Source of the DNA: Sulfurimonas sp. | GTDB taxonomy: Bacteria; Campylobacterota; Campylobacteria; Campylobacterales; Sulfurimonadaceae | NCBI GenBank assembly: GCA_026988315.1 | Contig: JALSLJ010000096.1 | Span: forward strand, 1-35,692 | Reading direction: 5' to 3' | DNA: 35,692 nucleotides | Shown: piece after piece, positions 8,229 to 16,571 of the stretch | How the letters are laid out: every line of letters begins with the position of its first letter | Numbering within the stretch: position 1 is the stretch's first letter | Notes under the pieces: generated by a model | What the model saw: the letters and a program-made list of their open reading frames with translations, nothing else | Database searches by the model: none | Told to the model about the DNA's origin: nothing | Position numbers and translations under genes: made by a program

Positions 8229-8694
8229 TTATTTAATTATATAGGCGATACTTTTGAGTCCAACATGCCCTTTAAAGCTAGCAATATTAACACTTAACAT
8301 ATGCGTACCCTCTTCACCTTTTGGTACAAAGACCCAGCTAATAGGCACATATCCACTCTCCTCTTCAGAGATAAAATCCAAGTCATCAAAAAATGTAATT
8401 TCGTATTTTACTTTTTCCATTCGCAGGGCATCTTTTTCATCCATCACAATTTTAATGCGTACTTTCTCCCATTTTTTAAAGATAGGAACGCCATTTGAAT
8501 CCTTTTTAGTATTTTTTGAAAGAACACCTCTATGGTTATCGCTTCAGGGGCTACTGTCGTGCCCCACCACCACCGCCACCACTGCTACATCCAGCCGAGA
8601 AAAATATACCAATGAGAAAAATGAAAACCACTCCTAATCTAGTAGCAGAGAAACTAAAATATTTAAAACCTTGTTCTTTAGTGATAATTTTCAT
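8229..8694 (-). pseudogene. Small lipoprotein gene of unknown function, two frame breaks
   Basis: On the minus strand an ATG at 8694 with AAAGGA six bases upstream opens a lipoprotein: a hydrophobic helix (VVFIFLIGIFF), lipobox SAGC, then a Ser/Gly run. That frame stops at 8551 just after the G4 run (8562-8565). One more G gives TTVAPEAITIEVFFQK. One more A in the A6 run (8512-8517) then joins the C-terminal part (…VPIFKKWEKVRIKIVMDEKD… to SIAYIIK) ending at 8229. The rebuilt protein is about 155 residues with a beta-rich C-terminus and no domain I recognise. Either the gene is decaying or bases are missing from the given sequence. Confidence 0.6.
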
Positions 8695-8838
8695 GATATA
8701 TCCTTTTGCTCTTAGGTCATATACTACTAGTATACTCCTCATAGAATTAATAAATTATAAATCACAAGCAAATTGCTCACACAACTTTTTAAGATATAAA
8801 AAAACTCAGTCTTATACCAGGACTAAGGCAAAATATAG

Positions 8839-8844
8839 GATAAT
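8839..8844 (+). promoter_or_regulatory. Possible promoter -10 box for the MCE operon
   Basis: GATAAT (within TATAGGATAATTAAG) lies 23 bases upstream of the mlaE GTG start, giving a leader of about 17 bases. There is no clear -35. The 8695-8867 interval is a divergent spacer with no gene seen. Confidence 0.35.
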
Positions 8845-8867
8845 TAAGTTTATCAGGAGGAGAGGAA

Positions 8868-9656
8868 GTGAATGTAAAATTTATACAAAATATTGGTGAA
8901 AAGACAATTGATACATTTGCTTCATTGTATGAAGGTGTCAAATTTACGCTTATTTGCATAGAACATATGCTTCGACCAAGCAGTTACAATCCAGCAATGA
9001 AAATGGTTTTAACAAAGCAAATATATTTTACAGCAGTGAGTATCATCCCAATGTTTGTGATGATTGCTATCGTATTTGGCTCTGTCATCATTGGTTTTGT
9101 TATTGCACTCGCTAGTGAATATAACCTCCAAGATAAAATAGGTTCTATTATCATCACCTTTGTTATAAATGAGTTTGCACCTTTTTTTACAGCATTGCTA
9201 ATCTCCCTTCGTTCAGGTACCGCAGTAAACACCGAAATAGCGGTTATGAAAGTCAATAAAGAGTTAAATACTCTTATTGAGTACAAAATTGATATTATTA
9301 ACTATCTCTTTTTGCCAAGAATCATAGGGGGAATTATAAGTGTAACAGCACTCTCCATCATCTTTGCTCTCATCATGCTATCTAGTGGCTATCTTTTTAC
9401 ACTCTTTTATATGAATATGGATTTTCATACATATGAACAACTGCTAATCAATGCTATTGAAGTTAGAGATATAGTTATACTTCTTTTAAAAAGTGTAGCT
9501 TTTGGATTTGTTATTATGCTTATCCCCATTTATAGTGGACTAAAAACTGCTTCAGCTTATACAGCCATCCCCATCTCTGTTTTAAATGGCATGGTCAAGC
9601 TATTTATAGCTATATTTTTTATCGAGGTGTTATCATTACTACTCCAATCACTTTAA
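8868..9656 (+). CDS. mlaE: MlaE-family lipid ABC transporter permease
   Basis: 262-residue inner-membrane permease of MCE (Mla/Iam) systems that move phospholipid between the membranes. The MlaE signature is present at about residues 100-145: NEFAPFFTALLISLRSGTA followed by NTEIAVMKVNKELNTL. About five or six hydrophobic segments follow the N-terminal amphipathic region. It starts at GTG, supported by a strong GGAGG seven bases upstream. It heads a four-gene set with the same order as the Campylobacter iam/MCE locus (permease, ATPase, MCE protein, lipoprotein). The permease looks intact although the neighbouring ATPase is not. Confidence 0.9.
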   Translation: MNVKFIQNIGEKTIDTFASLYEGVKFTLICIEHMLRPSSYNPAMKMVLTKQIYFTAVSIIPMFVMIAIVFGSVIIGFVIALASEYNLQDKIGSIIITFVINEFAPFFTALLISLRSGTAVNTEIAVMKVNKELNTLIEYKIDIINYLFLPRIIGGIISVTALSIIFALIMLSSGYLFTLFYMNMDFHTYEQLLINAIEVRDIVILLLKSVAFGFVIMLIPIYSGLKTASAYTAIPISVLNGMVKLFIAIFFIEVLSLLLQSL

Positions 9657-9754
9657 AATTATTTCATAAGCGCCAAGATATTGAGGAGTTTTTAACAACT
9701 CAAAACAACTACTCTCTCATTAGTATTGATACACCCCTTATATCAAACCTAAAT

Positions 9755-10108
9755 ATGGTAGAAAATATCGCTCTCATACAAGAGTTTCATCAACTTCTCT
9801 CAATAAACAAAGCAGAACAAATAGCAAGTGAGTATCTCAGTAAAATCGCACTTACTCATATATCTCAAAATAGACTCAACCAATGCTCTTTGCTTGAGAT
9901 ATTTTATATTATGTTTATACGCGCACTTATGACTCAAGAGATGGATGTTATAATATCCTCACCTTTATTGTTGATTGGTGAGTTGCAAAATATGAAAAAT
10001 GTTATAAACAATCTAATATCTCTCAATGGGAATAAAAATATTTTAATTCTTGATACCAAAACAAATGAAATACACTATGAAGGATGTTCATGCCATATAG
10101 TAAAATGA
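9755..10108 (+). CDS. Truncated MlaF-like ABC ATPase without Walker A
   Basis: This position should hold the ATPase of the MCE transporter. The 117 residues from ATG 9755 follow the second half of an ABC ATPase. MVENIAL matches the segment after the Q-loop. NRLNQCSLLEIFYIMFIRAL sits where LSGGQ...RVAIARAL belongs, but LSGGQ is not conserved. DVIISSPLLL stands in for Walker B without DE, and ILILDTKTNEIHYEG resembles the C-terminal strand region. The frame is open back to about 9602 with no ATG, GTG or TTG. An ATT at 9635, after GAGG, is the nearest candidate and would add 40 residues, still without a P-loop. It overlaps mlaD by about 19 bases. It may be a non-catalytic structural subunit or a remnant. 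Confidence 0.6.
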   Translation: MVENIALIQEFHQLLSINKAEQIASEYLSKIALTHISQNRLNQCSLLEIFYIMFIRALMTQEMDVIISSPLLLIGELQNMKNVINNLISLNGNKNILILDTKTNEIHYEGCSCHIVK

Positions 10109-11025
10109 AATTTGCCGTTGGACTTTTTGTCATCACACTGTTTCTTGCAATTGCCAGTTTTTTATACCTAGTGCTTCAAGAAAAAGGAACATTTGATCAA
10201 AGATATGATTATCACTTCTCAACATCTAGTGCGAACTCTTTTAGCATAGGGATGCCACTAAAATTTTCAGGCTTTAATGTTGGTGTAATTGACGCCATAG
10301 CACTAAGCGATGATGGGTCTGTAAAGATGACCTTTTCTGTCTCAGAGGCAAATAAAAAGTGGATAAGTGAGGATTGCTACCTACTCCTTAAAAAACCACT
10401 TATTGGCTCACCCCATATAGAAATTCATGCTACTATTGGAAAAAAACCTCTCCCCCCATCATCAACCTTAGATATAAAGATGAGTGATGACATTAACGAT
10501 ATGATTTCAAAATTAGAACCTGTGGTTGATAATATTATTAAGATTATCAGTAGTGTGCAAAAGATGACATCTGCCATCTCCAAAGAGGATTCAGACCTAT
10601 TTTCCACTTTAAAAAATTTGAATACATTTAGTGCCAAACTCGCAAATAATGATTCACTCCTAACAAGCATAACAGGAGATGAAGCATCTACAAAAAATAT
10701 AATCAATTCTTTAAATACAACTACACAAATTATGCAAGAGGTACATCAAATCACTACACAACTCAACACAATAGTTGCAAATATAAATGAAGAGATGCTA
10801 AAGCCATCAGCCACACTCATACAAAAACTTAACCTTATCATGGAAGATGTACAACTTAAATTAGAAACCCTTGATGCAACTGTAAAAGCAGTGGGTAGCT
10901 ATGATGAAGATTTACTTCATTTAAAAGAACAAATATCTGTAGGTTTACAAAAATCTAATCAGATTATGGATAAGGTTGACTCCCTAATGCAAACACAAGA
11001 AAATTCAGAGGTGAAGCTTCCATGA
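10090..11025 (+). CDS. mlaD: MlaD-family MCE-domain protein
   Basis: About 311 residues. One N-terminal membrane anchor (KFAVGLFVITLFLAIASFLY) is followed by a single MCE domain (about residues 35-115), including FSIGMPLKFSGFNVGVIDAI and LLLKKPLIGSPHIEI. A long helical, coiled-coil-like C-terminus continues to the end. MCE proteins form hexameric rings that bind lipids in the periplasm. ATG 10090 has AAGGA five bases upstream and is preferred over the ATG at 10084. It overlaps the truncated ATPase upstream and the lipoprotein downstream (ATGA), so the operon is tightly coupled. Confidence 0.88.
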   Translation: MPYSKMKFAVGLFVITLFLAIASFLYLVLQEKGTFDQRYDYHFSTSSANSFSIGMPLKFSGFNVGVIDAIALSDDGSVKMTFSVSEANKKWISEDCYLLLKKPLIGSPHIEIHATIGKKPLPPSSTLDIKMSDDINDMISKLEPVVDNIIKIISSVQKMTSAISKEDSDLFSTLKNLNTFSAKLANNDSLLTSITGDEASTKNIINSLNTTTQIMQEVHQITTQLNTIVANINEEMLKPSATLIQKLNLIMEDVQLKLETLDATVKAVGSYDEDLLHLKEQISVGLQKSNQIMDKVDSLMQTQENSEVKLP

Positions 11026-11675
11026 AAAACATAATCTTACTAGCTATAGCTATACTTTTATTGAGTGGATGTTCGTTTAAAACTCCCGATAACTCTTGGC
11101 AACTTAAAAGTAGTTCCGCTTTTGAATCGTACAAAAAAAATTTCCTTTATGGTTATGATAGATTGGCAAGCAATGATTTACAGAGCGCTGTTGCTCATGC
11201 AAAAATGGGTGCAGACTTCACAACACTCGCCCGTGTCTATCTTGGTGCGTGTGCTTTAAATATCTCCGTAGGTATTCAAGATGAATGCAAAAACTACAAA
11301 GCTCTCTCTAACTTAGTTGAGGATCAAAAATTAAATGCTTATCATGCTTTTATAACTTCATCTTTAGAGACAAAACAGATACAACATCTACCAGCCATTT
11401 ATCAAAAATTTGCACTAAGTATTCTAAAATCAGATCAAAAATCTGCAAATGAAGAGCTAATAAAAATGGATACAATAACTTCTCAACTTTTATCTGCTGC
11501 AATCATAAAAGAGAAATTATCAAAAACAACTATCCAGAGTATAATTAAAAGTGCCTCTTTTTATGGCTATAAGAGAGCTGTCATCTATTGGCTAAAAATA
11601 TTAAAAGATAGAACTACGGATACAGATGAAAAAAAGATAATAAATAAAAAACTTTCTGTTTTGGAATCAGTTTGA
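11022..11675 (+). CDS. Lipoprotein, last gene of the MCE operon
   Basis: 217 residues with a lipoprotein signal peptide (MKNIILLAIAILLLSGC, lipobox LSGC) and a mostly helical mature part. It overlaps mlaD by 4 bases and ends just before a strong terminator at 11701. In the Campylobacter MCE locus a lipoprotein sits in the same place. It may link the MCE protein to a membrane, like MlaA or PqiC, but no such domain is recognisable by eye. Confidence 0.75.
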   Translation: MKNIILLAIAILLLSGCSFKTPDNSWQLKSSSAFESYKKNFLYGYDRLASNDLQSAVAHAKMGADFTTLARVYLGACALNISVGIQDECKNYKALSNLVEDQKLNAYHAFITSSLETKQIQHLPAIYQKFALSILKSDQKSANEELIKMDTITSQLLSAAIIKEKLSKTTIQSIIKSASFYGYKRAVIYWLKILKDRTTDTDEKKIINKKLSVLESV

Positions 11676-11700
11676 GTGAAAAAACTTAAAAATTGGGAGA

Positions 11701-11722
11701 CCCAGCTTTAGCTGGGATTTTG
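11701..11722 (+). terminator. Rho-independent terminator of the MCE operon
   Basis: CCCAGC-TTTA-GCTGGG (11701-11716) is a perfect 6-base GC-rich stem followed by ATTTTG, 26 bases after the lipoprotein stop. The adjacent TATAAT (11723-11728) could start a transcript toward the chorismate mutase. Confidence 0.8.
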
Positions 11723-11843
11723 TATAATCTCAATGAGTCAGAAAAAGAATATACATGGAGAATCGTAAGAGCAATTATATACCCAAATAGTTACAGAACT
11801 GTTAACAGAAATTTATCTATTTTTAGTTACCATACAAATAAGA

Positions 11844-11849
11844 TATAAA
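11844..11849 (+). promoter_or_regulatory. Probable -10 box of the chorismate mutase gene
   Basis: TATAAA, with ATG at 11869 and GAAGGA at 11854-11859, gives a short leader. A second candidate, TATAAT at 11723-11728, would give a leader of about 135 bases containing the 10-base palindrome CTGTTAACAG and an 11-codon ORF from ATG 11755. Neither is proven. Confidence 0.4.
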
Positions 11850-11868
11850 ATATGAAGGATATTATGCA

Positions 11869-12162
11869 ATGAAAACTTGTAATTCACTTGAAGAGGTTAG
11901 ACAAGAGGTAGATGCGATTGACGATAAACTAGTAGAACTTATTTCACAAAGAAGCCTTATCATCCGTCAGGCGGCAGCGTTTAAAAATAGCGTTGATGAA
12001 GTAAAAGCAGAAGATAGGATTGATTTTATTATGCAACGCGTTCGTCATCGTGCAATTGAGCTTGGTATATCACCCAATATGATTTCAGAGCTTTTTACAA
12101 TAATGATAGATGAGATGGTCGAGACAGAAATTTCAGAACTTAGAAATAAAGATAAATTTTAA
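11869..12162 (+). CDS. AroQ-class chorismate mutase, PchB-like
   Basis: 97-residue all-helical chorismate mutase domain. Such enzymes convert chorismate to prephenate for Phe/Tyr synthesis; the related PchB makes salicylate from isochorismate. The pattern VRQEVDAIDDKLVELISQR...AAAFK is the AroQ helix 1 with its Arg and the Lys-bearing segment. AEDRI and the C-terminal ETEISELR align with PchB better than with PheA. At the position of the catalytic Gln (PchB Q90) a Glu appears to stand, as in yeast chorismate mutase. No PheA dehydratase domain is fused. GAAGGA lies nine bases upstream of the start. It is followed after 8 bases by the rhodanese-like gene. Mutase activity is more likely than lyase. 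Confidence 0.82.
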   Translation: MKTCNSLEEVRQEVDAIDDKLVELISQRSLIIRQAAAFKNSVDEVKAEDRIDFIMQRVRHRAIELGISPNMISELFTIMIDEMVETEISELRNKDKF

Positions 12163-12170
12163 GTTTGTAA

Positions 12171-13016
12171 ATGAATAAATTACTAATCTTACTTGTAACA
12201 TTTTTAAGTTTACACGCATTTGATGCTTTTATAACTCCTAGTGAGTTAAAAAATTCACTCACAAATGATAATTTAATCATTATGGATGTCGGCTCAAATG
12301 CTTTATATAAACAAAGCCATATTCAAAATGCCATCCATGTAGATGTGCTTAACTTCTCCGATTCAGATAAAATTCAAGAGCTCATAAGCAAACTTGGCAT
12401 AAATTCTAATTCAGATGTTGTTATATACTCTCATAACACAGATAAAGGTGCTTTAAACTCCAGTTACTTGGCCTTAAAGCTTATAATAAATGGATTTGAA
12501 AGGGTAAGCATACTAGATGGTGGATACATGGCATGGCTTTTTGAATATGAATTGCTTACCTGCACTCTACCAAACTCTGATCTTGTGGATGGAAACTATA
12601 CGGTATCATATAATCCAAATATATTTGTTGATGTAGAGTATGTAAAACAAAGTCTGTATAAAAAAACAATTCTTGATTCAAGATCACCAGCGCACTATTT
12701 CGGTATTTTACGATCAAAGAACATAGAGCGTATTGGACATATTCAAAGTGCTAGTAGTAGCTATTATAAAAATAATTTTTTAACAGATGGTACGCTAAGA
12801 CCAAAAGATGAACTCATTAGCATTTATATAGATGGACATGAGATAGCTCCAGATGATGAGGTAATAGTGTATGGCACAGATCTATATGAGGCTTCAATGA
12901 ACTGGTATATATTATATAAGGTTATGAATATTAAAAAGGCAAAAATTTATGAAGCTTCACTTGCAGAATGGGGGAATAACCCAGAGCTTCCTATGACAAA
13001 ATTTAAGTGGGAATAG
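12171..13016 (+). CDS. Exported two-domain rhodanese-like protein, no catalytic cysteine
   Basis: 281 residues with a signal peptide (MNKLLILLVTFLSLHA) and two rhodanese folds, as in thiosulfate sulfurtransferase: domain 1 about 20-135 (DVGSNALYKQSHIQNAIHV, ILDGGYMAWL) and domain 2 about 150-275 (ILDSRSPAHYFG, LAEWG). The active-site loop should be Cys-X4-5-Arg/Ala, but domain 2 reads VIVYGTDLYEASMNW, with Gly where the Cys should be. Domain 1 reads VVIYSHNTDKGALNS. The only Cys in the protein (LLTCTLP) is outside both loops. It therefore probably binds rather than transfers sulfur, or has another role. It ends at a strong terminator. Confidence 0.8.
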   Translation: MNKLLILLVTFLSLHAFDAFITPSELKNSLTNDNLIIMDVGSNALYKQSHIQNAIHVDVLNFSDSDKIQELISKLGINSNSDVVIYSHNTDKGALNSSYLALKLIINGFERVSILDGGYMAWLFEYELLTCTLPNSDLVDGNYTVSYNPNIFVDVEYVKQSLYKKTILDSRSPAHYFGILRSKNIERIGHIQSASSSYYKNNFLTDGTLRPKDELISIYIDGHEIAPDDEVIVYGTDLYEASMNWYILYKVMNIKKAKIYEASLAEWGNNPELPMTKFKWE

Positions 13017-13029
13017 ACTTAAACGAGAG

Positions 13030-13064
13030 AAAGCTTTACCACAAAAGTGGTAAAGCTTTTGTTT
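13030..13064 (+). terminator. Strong intrinsic terminator between rhodanese-like gene and infA
   Basis: AAAGCTTTACCAC (13030-13042), loop AAAA, GTGGTAAAGCTTT (13047-13059): a perfect 13-base stem followed on the plus strand by a T-rich tail (TGTTTC). It lies between convergent genes and may also slow transcripts leaving infA, although on the minus strand no T-run follows. Confidence 0.85.
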
Positions 13065-13082
13065 CATAATAATAATCAGGGA

Positions 13083-13301
13083 CTATTTGTAACGATATGT
13101 TATACGACCCTTATCTAGTGAGTAAGGTGTTAGCTCAAGTTTAACACGATCACCTGGTAATATTTTAATATAGTGCATACGCATCTTCCCTGCGATATGA
13201 CATAAAATTATATGCCCATTTTCTAATTCAACACGAAATGTTGCATTTGGCAAAGCCTCTATAATCTTGCCATCAACTTCGATAACATCTGATTTAGCCA
13301 T
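13083..13301 (-). CDS. infA: Translation initiation factor IF-1
   Basis: 72 residues, the full length of IF-1, which binds the ribosomal A site during initiation. The OB-fold is recognisable from [42 protein letters not shown] and the C-terminal GRITYRYK. It lies 20 bases after map and is the last gene of the S10-spc cluster here. rpmJ and rpsM, the usual followers, are absent; a strong hairpin and an opposing gene come next. Confidence 0.97.
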   Translation of the reverse strand: MAKSDVIEVDGKIIEALPNATFRVELENGHIILCHIAGKMRMHYIKILPGDRVKLELTPYSLDKGRITYRYK

Positions 13302-13321
13302 TTTAATCCTTCTTATTTCTC

Positions 13322-14080
13322 TTAAGCAAGAGATAAAATTTCAGCTTTACCGTTGATAATTGCAACAGTATGCTCATAGTGTGAACCGCGTAAACCATCG
13401 GCACTAACAACATCCCACTTATTCTCTAAGATAACTGATTTAGTATCTTTTTGACATATCATAGGCTCCAAACAAAACACCATTCCATTTTTAATTTTAG
13501 GACCAGCTTTTGGATTTTTTCCATCAAGATAGTTAGGTATTTCAGGCTCTTCGTGAGGCTTTTTTCCTATACCATGTCCGCAAAAATTATGCAGTGGAAC
13601 AAAACCACGAGACTTGATAAACTCTTCCATTAAAGCGGAAAGTTCTTTAAATCTCATCCCAATTTTTATCTCTCCTATAGCATGATAAAGAGTATCTTTT
13701 GCACATGCGATAAGATCTTCATCCTCTTTAGTTATCTTGCCTACAGCCATAGTGATAGCTGCATCACCAAAATAACCATCAAGTTCAGTTCCAATATCAT
13801 ACCCAATAATATCACCTTCTTGGAGCTTATAGTCTGTAGGGATACCATGAATAATAACTTGATTGAGAGAGGTGCACACAGCACTAGGAAAGCCATAAAG
13901 ACCTTTAAAAGAGGGTCGAGCACCTTGAGAGAGAATATATTCCTCTGCCATGGCATCAAGCTCTTTTAAAGAGATTCCAACTCTAGTGTTTGCTCGAAGA
14001 AGTTCTAATGCGCCACCAACAATTTTGTTAGCGGCTTTTAATTTTTCTATTTCTATAGGTTTTCTAAGCGCAATGGCCAT
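13322..14080 (-). CDS. map: Methionine aminopeptidase, type I
   Basis: 252 residues; removes the N-terminal Met from nascent proteins using two metal ions. Metal ligands are visible in order: Asp in [15 protein letters not shown] (two Asp), His in CGHGIG, Glu in CLEPMI and Glu in HYEHTVAI. Substrate His is in the VIIHGIP segment. Family length is typical. Its start is two bases after the secY stop, so it is co-translated with the secretion gene, a common arrangement. Confidence 0.97.
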   Translation of the reverse strand: MAIALRKPIEIEKLKAANKIVGGALELLRANTRVGISLKELDAMAEEYILSQGARPSFKGLYGFPSAVCTSLNQVIIHGIPTDYKLQEGDIIGYDIGTELDGYFGDAAITMAVGKITKEDEDLIACAKDTLYHAIGEIKIGMRFKELSALMEEFIKSRGFVPLHNFCGHGIGKKPHEEPEIPNYLDGKNPKAGPKIKNGMVFCLEPMICQKDTKSVILENKWDVVSADGLRGSHYEHTVAIINGKAEILSLA

Positions 14081-14082
14081 TT

Positions 14083-15345
14083 TTATAGACCAACCGCACT
14101 TAGTGTTTCATATTTACTCATGTAGAGTTGAGCTTCTATTTTTCTCATAGTATCTAAGGCAACTTGAACAACGATAAGAACCGCTGTACCACCAAAGAAG
14201 AATCCAACTCCCATTCCATGAATAATCATAAATGGAAGTGTGGCTACAAGACCAAGATACAGAGCACCAGTAAATGTCAATCTACTTGCAGTTTCATTTA
14301 AAAACTCTTGTGTAGCATTACCAGTACGGATACCTGGAATAAATCCACCTTGCTTTTTCAAGTTATCTGAAATATCTTTTGCGCTAAATGTAATACTTGC
14401 ATAAAAGAATGCGAAGAAAACAACAAACACAAAAGTCAAAAATTGAAAAAAGTAACCATTTGGATTCAATAAGTCAGCAATCGCTTGTATAGTAGGGTTA
14501 GTACTACTTGATAAAACTGTCATAGGGAACATTAATATCGCTGAAGCAAAGATAACTGGAATAACACCAGCTAAGTTAACTTTGATAGGGATATAGTTCA
14601 TCACTCTTTTGTTTTGATTTTGCATCATAACTTTTTTAGCATATGTTATAGGGATACGACGCTCACCAAGTTCAACATAGATAATTATAGCTACAGTAGC
14701 TAGTATAAGTGCAAGTATTGCTATTACCGTTAAGAAACTCATCGCACCTGTATTTACCATAGTTATTGTTTGACCAATAGCACTTGGAATTGCTGAAACA
14801 ATACCAGCGAAAATAATTAACGAGATACCGTTTCCGATACCACTTTGAGTAATTTGCTCACCAATCCACATAAGAAGCATAGTACCAGCCAACATAGATA
14901 CAGCAGATAAAATTATAAATGTTGTATGATCAGCTAAAATAGCACTATTACCACTAGGTCCTGTTAAACTTTGAAGCCCAACACTTACACCTATTGCTTG
15001 GATAAGAGTAATTACAATTGTCGCATAACGGATAATTTGCATATACTTAACCATACCGTCTCTCTCTTTTTTCATTTGACCTAATGGTGCAAATGTAGCA
15101 GCTAAAAGCTCCATAATAATTGAGGCAGTGATATAAGGCATAATACCAAGTGAAATAATAGATAGTCTCTCTACAGCGTTCCCACTGAACATATTGAAAA
15201 GACCTAATGCATCTGATTGATGTGAATCGAAGAATGAAGCTATAACAGCAGTGTCAACGCCAGGAACTGGCACATATGCCAGTAGGCGGTATAGAAATAA
15301 AAACCCGATTGTAATAAGTATCTTATTAACTAGATTTTTATTCAC
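14083..15345 (-). CDS. secY: Preprotein translocase subunit SecY
   Basis: 420 residues with ten predicted membrane segments; forms the SecYEG channel for exported and membrane proteins. Landmarks are the N-terminal YRLLAYVPVPGVD, the plug region after it, and the cytoplasmic loop NLKKQGGFIPGIRTG near residue 330. It starts two bases after the rplO stop, the usual spc order. Confidence 0.97.
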   Translation of the reverse strand: MNKNLVNKILITIGFLFLYRLLAYVPVPGVDTAVIASFFDSHQSDALGLFNMFSGNAVERLSIISLGIMPYITASIIMELLAATFAPLGQMKKERDGMVKYMQIIRYATIVITLIQAIGVSVGLQSLTGPSGNSAILADHTTFIILSAVSMLAGTMLLMWIGEQITQSGIGNGISLIIFAGIVSAIPSAIGQTITMVNTGAMSFLTVIAILALILATVAIIIYVELGERRIPITYAKKVMMQNQNKRVMNYIPIKVNLAGVIPVIFASAILMFPMTVLSSSTNPTIQAIADLLNPNGYFFQFLTFVFVVFFAFFYASITFSAKDISDNLKKQGGFIPGIRTGNATQEFLNETASRLTFTGALYLGLVATLPFMIIHGMGVGFFFGGTAVLIVVQVALDTMRKIEAQLYMSKYETLSAVGL

Positions 15346-15347
15346 GA

Positions 15348-15746
15348 TTATTTACCTGTTGTAGTAACGTTATCGTCTTTAATTTTTGATGCTAAATCTT
15401 TTGCAGAAGCACCAACTAATTTAATTCTAGTAACAGAGTTAGCTATTTTATGAACACCACGGATTGACTCTACAGTGATCTCTTCTAACTCAGCAACAGC
15501 TTTGATTTTTCCAACATTGATTACATAAGGTTTAACATTACGAGAATGAAAACCTATTTTAGGCATACGCTTTGCAAGTGGTTGTTGTCCACCCTCAAAG
15601 TTTCTTTTTCTTTTGTAACCTGAACGAGATTTTTGACCTTTTTGACCACGAGCAGCAGTCTTACCAGTACCAGAACCTTGTCCACGCCCAACACGCTTAC
15701 GATTAGCAGTTGACCCTAAAGCAGGTGTTAAATTTTCAATACCCAT
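15348..15746 (-). CDS. rplO: 50S ribosomal protein L15 (uL15)
   Basis: 132 residues. The N-terminal Gly/Arg/Lys-rich extension ([36 protein letters not shown]) reaches into the 23S rRNA core. The C-terminal globular part is shorter than in E. coli (144). rpmD (L30), which precedes rplO in many bacteria, is absent: only 3 bases separate rpsE and rplO. Confidence 0.97.
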   Translation of the reverse strand: MGIENLTPALGSTANRKRVGRGQGSGTGKTAARGQKGQKSRSGYKRKRNFEGGQQPLAKRMPKIGFHSRNVKPYVINVGKIKAVAELEEITVESIRGVHKIANSVTRIKLVGASAKDLASKIKDDNVTTTGK

Positions 15747-15749
15747 TAT

Positions 15750-16190
15750 CTACCCTTTAATTCTTGAAAGTGCTTCAATTGTAGCACGCACAAGTGTATT
15801 TGGATTATTTGAACCGATTGATTTTGTAAGTATATCTTGAATACCTGCAAGCTCAAGAACAGGTCTCGCTGCTCCACCGGCAATCACACCAGTACCTTCT
15901 GATGCTGGCTTTAATAAAACACGGCTAGCATTATATTTATGCTCTATATCGTGTGCAATTGTTGAACCTTTAATCTTAACAGTAGTTAAGTTTTTAAAAG
16001 CGTTATCAACTGCTTTACGAATAGCGTCTGGAACCTCTTTAGCTTTACCAACACCATATCCAACAGTACCATTCTTGTTACCAACTACGATAAGTGCAGT
16101 GAAACGGAAACGACGCCCACCTTTTACAACTTTTGTTACACGACCAATATTTACAATTGATTCTTCAAATTCATCTCTATTGATTTCCAT
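15750..16190 (-). CDS. rpsE: 30S ribosomal protein S5 (uS5)
   Basis: 146 residues; shorter than E. coli S5 (166), mainly at the N-terminus. The start [19 protein letters not shown] leads into [10 protein letters not shown] and [15 protein letters not shown], the S5 dsRNA-binding segment and hinge important for decoding accuracy. [15 protein letters not shown] marks the C-terminal domain. It lies 8 bases after rplR. Confidence 0.97.
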   Translation of the reverse strand: MEINRDEFEESIVNIGRVTKVVKGGRRFRFTALIVVGNKNGTVGYGVGKAKEVPDAIRKAVDNAFKNLTTVKIKGSTIAHDIEHKYNASRVLLKPASEGTGVIAGGAARPVLELAGIQDILTKSIGSNNPNTLVRATIEALSRIKG

Positions 16191-16198
16191 CTTGGCCC

Positions 16199-16555
16199 CT
16201 AGAACTTAATTTCGTTAGCACGAAGTGCGTCACCAAATGCAGCAATTACGCCGTGGTATTGGTAACCATTACGATCAAATACAATCTCTGTAAGATTTGC
16301 TTCTTTTAGTTTAGCAGCAAATGCCTCACCAAGTGCAGCAGCACCTTCTTTGTTTGATTTATGACCAGTTGACTTTGAGTTAAGTGCGCATAATGTTGTT
16401 GCAGTAACATCATCTATTGCTTGTACACTTAAATAACGGTTTGAACGAAATACAGAAACACGAGGAAGTGAAGCACATCCAGATATTTTTGCACGAATAC
16501 GACGCTTACGCTTTAAACGGTTAGCTACTTTAGTTTTTAATACTTTTGCATTCAT
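16199..16555 (-). CDS. rplR: 50S ribosomal protein L18 (uL18)
   Basis: 118 residues; the 5S rRNA-binding protein. A basic N-terminus ([14 protein letters not shown]) is followed by [20 protein letters not shown] and ends with [20 protein letters not shown]. It lies 16 bases after rplF in the normal order. Confidence 0.97.
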   Translation of the reverse strand: MNAKVLKTKVANRLKRKRRIRAKISGCASLPRVSVFRSNRYLSVQAIDDVTATTLCALNSKSTGHKSNKEGAAALGEAFAAKLKEANLTEIVFDRNGYQYHGVIAAFGDALRANEIKF

Positions 16556-16571
16556 TTAATTATATCCTCCC

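Noticed and set aside
8254-8899. Plus-strand ORFs opposite the lipoprotein gene
   Set aside because: No ribosome-binding sites and no recognisable sequence; the minus strand carries a convincing signal peptide, lipobox and ribosome site.
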